A stretch of 64,000 bases of DNA from CAZUGO01 sp964619935 (GTDB lineage Bacteria > Planctomycetota > Phycisphaerae > UBA1845 > CAIVHJ01). Every line of letters begins with the position of its first letter. The stretch's first letter is position 1. The DNA lies in assembly GCA_964619935.1 (NCBI GenBank), contig CAZUGO010000036.1, positions 1-64,000 on the forward strand. Reading direction: 5' to 3'. The notes beneath the pieces were generated by a model. The model saw only the letters and a program-made list of their open reading frames with translations. It made no database searches and was not told where the DNA came from. Positions 61,701-64,000 of the stretch are shown in pieces. A program made the position numbers and the translations under genes.

Positions 61701-64000
61701 CGCCGGCTTCGCTCCGGTGCGCCCGGTGGACCTCCACGACCAGGACGACGACGGGTTGGTAACCACGCGGTTCGAGTACGACGCCCAATCGCGCCACACC
61801 TTCCTGATCGAGGACGACCAGGAGACCCTCCAGGCGGTCTACGACGGAGCCGACCGCGTGATCGAGATCAGCGACGCCTTCGGAAACCGCCGGACGGTGC
61901 AATACGACCACAATTCCAACCCCGTCGCGGTGCACTCGATCGAGCTGGCCAGCGGAGGCATCGTGCCGCCGCAGGAGTTCGCCGGCTTCTACGTCTGGGA
62001 CCAGTTCGACCGCCTGGTCCGGGTCAGCGCCGACCACACCACCCGTTACAGCTACGATTCGCGCGATAACCTGGTGGCCACCTCCGACGCCCAGGGCCCC
62101 AGCGCTGCCGACGACCTCGGGTTGCCGATCGGGATCATGAACCACCCGGGCAATACCCGGGCGTACTTCTACGACGGCCGCGACCTGCCGACCGCCGTGG
62201 TCGCCGACCTCCGCAGCGCGGGCCTGGGCGGCAACCCGCTGGACCTCAGCAACCCGTTCAACCGCGACGGGCAGGTCACGTTGGCTTTCTCATACGATCG
62301 CAATGCGCGGCGGACGGCGATGACCGACGACAACGGCCGCACCACGCAGTTCACCTACGACGCCCAGGACCGCCTCGTGGCCCGAATCAATGCCGACGGT
62401 ACCCAGAGCAGCGTGACCTACGACCGCGACAGCAATCCGGTGCAGGTGGTCGACCCTGCGGGCAACCTGATCGTGTCTACTTTCGACGCCCTGAACCGCG
62501 TCGTGCAGCGCGACATCACTCCGGTGGCCGAGGTGCACGGCACCCGGACCGAGACCTACGCCTACGACGGCTTGTCACGGTTGACCGCAGCGACCGACGA
62601 CAACGGACCCGGCGGCACCGTGCACGGCGTCACACGGGTCTATGATTCGTTGTCACGACTGTTGGAGGAGCAGCAGGACGGGCAGGTGTTTTCCACGGTA
62701 TGGTCGGGCGACGGCAAGCGGCTGTCGGTGTCCTATCCCGGCGGCCGGACGCTGGTGTGCACCTATGACCTGATCGACCGGCTGGTGGCGGTCAGCGACG
62801 GGGGCGCGCCGATCGTCGGCTATTCCTGGATCGGTCCGGATGCCGCCCGCCCGCTGAAACGCACCCACGGCAACGGGACCTACCTGAGCCTCCTCAATGA
62901 CGCCGAGAACACCGACATCGGCTACGATCCGTTCAAGCGCGTCGGCCACCTGCGGCACATCACCGGCGACACCCACTTGGTTGACCGCAGCTATGCGTAC
63001 AACCGCGCCGACCTGCGCACCGAAGAATGCCGCCACGATGACCGCGGGCTGTCCGACCATACCACCTACGACTCGCTGTACCGCGTCATCCAGACGGACT
63101 ACGACTCGGGGAAGGCCCCGGGGGGCGACCTGATCCAGCAGGTCTACCGCTACGACGGCGCCGGCAACCGCCGCGAAGTGGCCAGCGACACCCTTTCGGG
63201 CGGCATGAGCGTCGAAGCGTACGCCGTGAACGAGATGAATGAGTACACGCAGCAGGGCGCCACCGCCCGCGCGCACGACGACGACGGCAATCTCACCGGC
63301 GACGGTGCCTTCCGCTATGTGTTCGACTATGCCGACCGCCTGATCCGCGTGCACCGCGCCGCCGATGACGCCCTGGTGGCCGGCTATGAGTACGACGCCC
63401 TGGACCGCCGGGTGGCCAAGACAGTCTTCGATCCGGACAATCCGGGTCCGCCGGTCGGCGTCACGCGGTACCTGCACGACGGCTGGCGCGTGGTCGAAGA
63501 GCAGGACACGGCCGGGGTCACCCTGACCACCTACGTTTACGGCGTGGGGCTCGACGAGCCGGTGGAAATGCTCAAGACGCCGGCGGCACCCGGTGGCGCG
63601 GGGCAGTTCTACATGCACGCCAACGCCCGCGGGGATATCGTGGCCGTCACCGACGCCGCAGGGGCCGTGGTCGAGCGCTTCCGTTACACCGATTTCGGCC
63701 AGCCCGACGCCGAGAGCGGCGTGGGCGTGCCCTACCTGTTTCAAGCCCGGCGCCTGGACCCGGAGACCGGCCTGTACGACTTCCGGCACCGCACCTACGA
63801 TCCGGGTACCGGACGCTTTATCCAGCGCGACCCGGTCTTCGACCCGGTGAACACCGGCAACGCCTACACCTTCGCCGGCAACAGCCCGGTCTCGCGCAAC
63901 GACCCGCTCGGCCTGGAATCCTGGGGCGAATACTTCGGGCTGTGGAAGGACGGCCAGACCTGGACAGAGACTTTCGAGTACCACACCCAGGGCATCTCGG
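58753..64000 (+). CDS. RHS/YD-repeat protein, incomplete at the window edge
   Basis: At least 1749 residues, open to the right edge. The ATG at 58753 has GGGAGG 9 bases upstream and opens a signal-like N-terminus (VRLLILVGAGLGWTGAQG). Residues about 78-105 hold a single dockerin-like loop (FDYDAGGHVDLADVQAFQG). Residues about 135-1700 carry dozens of YD repeats (TYDALGNV-like, for example FDYDLNGNLLRVTDAE and YDRDSNPVQVVDPAGN). The RHS core ends with TGLYDFRHRTYDPGTGRF and GNSPVSRNDPLGLE, after which the variable C-terminal domain begins (SWGEYFGLWKDGQTW) and is cut off. Such tails are often toxins. No immunity gene can be seen within the window. Confidence 0.9.
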   Translation, partial: MGNGRPARVRLLILVGAGLGWTGAQGLAAGTAAPARTAAPTRDALGMGPVPEVGRVGVSDLVPLGECFAGPGADLPLAACAVFDYDAGGHVDLADVQAFQGAFSGSLEPQPGAAQEASADDEDAQASYATGSVVLHNGEVRFGRIDLVIPGRGQCAFAMARRYRSRLAYDGPLGYGWDYPYNERLYFRANGDVVRSNGVGHVDTWTANADGSYTAPPGHFRQLMRRGDGTYVLRSPEGFKRTYDIDGRLIRYQDRNGDQMAFLYDARRNLDMVVDPFGREIAFEFQTDATGVDRLTRITDFAGREMVYAYDGLGDLTAVRTPVVTGTSTANDFPDGRTERYTYAAAAKPSPLSHNLLSVTYPQEVAQAGPPARLWTYGVDPGDAWTFDRVVTETAGGINASGIAAGGVRTYTYTPLNDGVPPGDPGVARLRVGCTERNGNPFEVFFNELGHAIRLRRLTRGLRPGEPPAYESTATFDSDGQLLTQVLPELNQRQVTYDASGPRAAQRNVLEMRVLPGPRGGGEDVVTTFTYEPLYNQLLSATGPRGNAAGFIPPIGRASAERYTAHSVFDYQEGTAPIPDALEFEIDLSAVPRGLGDINGDGRTDQVAGNAVRVTAPTVTLEPNANEAVRLGGTSQAILYEMHWNDRGQLTRRIDAEGNVDLLEYYPEDDPDGDGLPVANSTGVLVPSSDPTGYVQASTIDAERSDRRSTSVPPAALRGALYYDALGNVTRLRNPRGVIFDIELNALNEPVVLTRGSDVAEAVASGQLITGEPPLAYQTRWLYDFNGRVTTVQVENRDSTTPGVGAFVDRTYGYDILDNLITTDVEVDAATTATVTIGYDPNERVLWVQKPEGNKIAATYDERDFLFTRTRGADAPEASTVRFDYDLNGNLLRVTDAEDHDGDGQPEATSFAYDGFDRLIQRSDPLGNLAQFDYDVASNVVRRQSFGHPAGDPGKAAVLLADVRFAHDELCRTVRADASLFLAAGFAPVRPVDLHDQDDDGLVTTRFEYDAQSRHTFLIEDDQETLQAVYDGADRVIEISDAFGNRRTVQYDHNSNPVAVHSIELASGGIVPPQEFAGFYVWDQFDRLVRVSADHTTRYSYDSRDNLVATSDAQGPSAADDLGLPIGIMNHPGNTRAYFYDGRDLPTAVVADLRSAGLGGNPLDLSNPFNRDGQVTLAFSYDRNARRTAMTDDNGRTTQFTYDAQDRLVARINADGTQSSVTYDRDSNPVQVVDPAGNLIVSTFDALNRVVQRDITPVAEVHGTRTETYAYDGLSRLTAATDDNGPGGTVHGVTRVYDSLSRLLEEQQDGQVFSTVWSGDGKRLSVSYPGGRTLVCTYDLIDRLVAVSDGGAPIVGYSWIGPDAARPLKRTHGNGTYLSLLNDAENTDIGYDPFKRVGHLRHITGDTHLVDRSYAYNRADLRTEECRHDDRGLSDHTTYDSLYRVIQTDYDSGKAPGGDLIQQVYRYDGAGNRREVASDTLSGGMSVEAYAVNEMNEYTQQGATARAHDDDGNLTGDGAFRYVFDYADRLIRVHRAADDALVAGYEYDALDRRVAKTVFDPDNPGPPVGVTRYLHDGWRVVEEQDTAGVTLTTYVYGVGLDEPVEMLKTPAAPGGAGQFYMHANARGDIVAVTDAAGAVVERFRYTDFGQPDAESGVGVPYLFQARRLDPETGLYDFRHRTYDPGTGRFIQRDPVFDPVNTGNAYTFAGNSPVSRNDPLGLESWGEYFGLWKDGQTWTETFEYHTQGIS

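Noticed and set aside
59386..62145. Long minus-strand open frame (919 codons) inside the RHS region, and a second at 62653-63984
   Set aside because: The plus-strand YD-repeat protein reads through both without a stop. The minus frames lack any motif and arise from GC-rich third positions opposite the repeats.

Overview
The window reads as a high-GC planctomycete, most likely of the Phycisphaerae type. Three things point there. Many exported proteins carry dockerin-like EF-hand tags of the form DLNGDG-V-DAADLALLLGAWG. An ECF sigma factor sits next to a large serine/threonine kinase. Several families are typical of Planctomycetes: DUF1571, choice-of-anchor B and Q proteins, HYR/cohesin-like proteins and a small Cys-motif protein. 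This placement is inferred from gene content, not from a marker gene.

Layout. 1-249 holds nothing I recognise. 250-2647 is proB-proA (proline synthesis). 2.7-24.8 kb is an almost wholly minus-strand block of exported proteins: a subtilisin fused to three beta-helix modules, two giant HYR/cohesin-like proteins around a small cohesin-dockerin-like protein, two tandem choice-of-anchor B proteins, and a tightly coupled NHL / YtkA-like lipoprotein / di-haem peroxidase operon. The only plus-strand gene in it is a DUF3052 gene at 8.4 kb. A possible structured RNA lies at 16.88-17.07 kb. 25.2-32.6 kb is plus strand: a class III cyclase with a TPR-like tail coupled to a DUF1571 lipoprotein, a fatty acid desaturase, a YWTD-propeller protein and an MtfA-type peptidase. 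32.7-36.9 kb is minus strand: a DUF1579 protein, then glutaryl-CoA dehydrogenase followed by a fused E1 alpha-beta 2-oxoacid dehydrogenase. 37.4-40.6 kb is feoA-feoB with a well-placed promoter and operator, then an HU/IHF-like gene.

40.9-55.2 kb holds mixed small operons: a small lipoprotein, a membrane protein with a zinc-ribbon partner, folE, a Tat-exported asparaginase-family enzyme, an RNase HII-like protein, a STAS protein with a near-consensus promoter, an alpha/beta hydrolase, an ABC exporter operon, a nitrilase-family hydrolase, an endonuclease/exonuclease/phosphatase-family protein and a small metallopeptidase. 55.2-64.0 kb has an ECF sigma factor and a Ser/Thr kinase on the minus strand, divergent from a very long RHS/YD-repeat gene that runs off the right edge.

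How it fits together. At least seven proteins carry a dockerin-like tag at or near the C-terminus, the RHS protein has a similar loop near its N-terminus, and three of the tagged proteins also have a cohesin-like domain. A Ca-dependent surface assembly or a lineage-specific sorting tag is the most interesting reading of this window. It is a hypothesis. Functions come from motifs read by eye; no database search was run.
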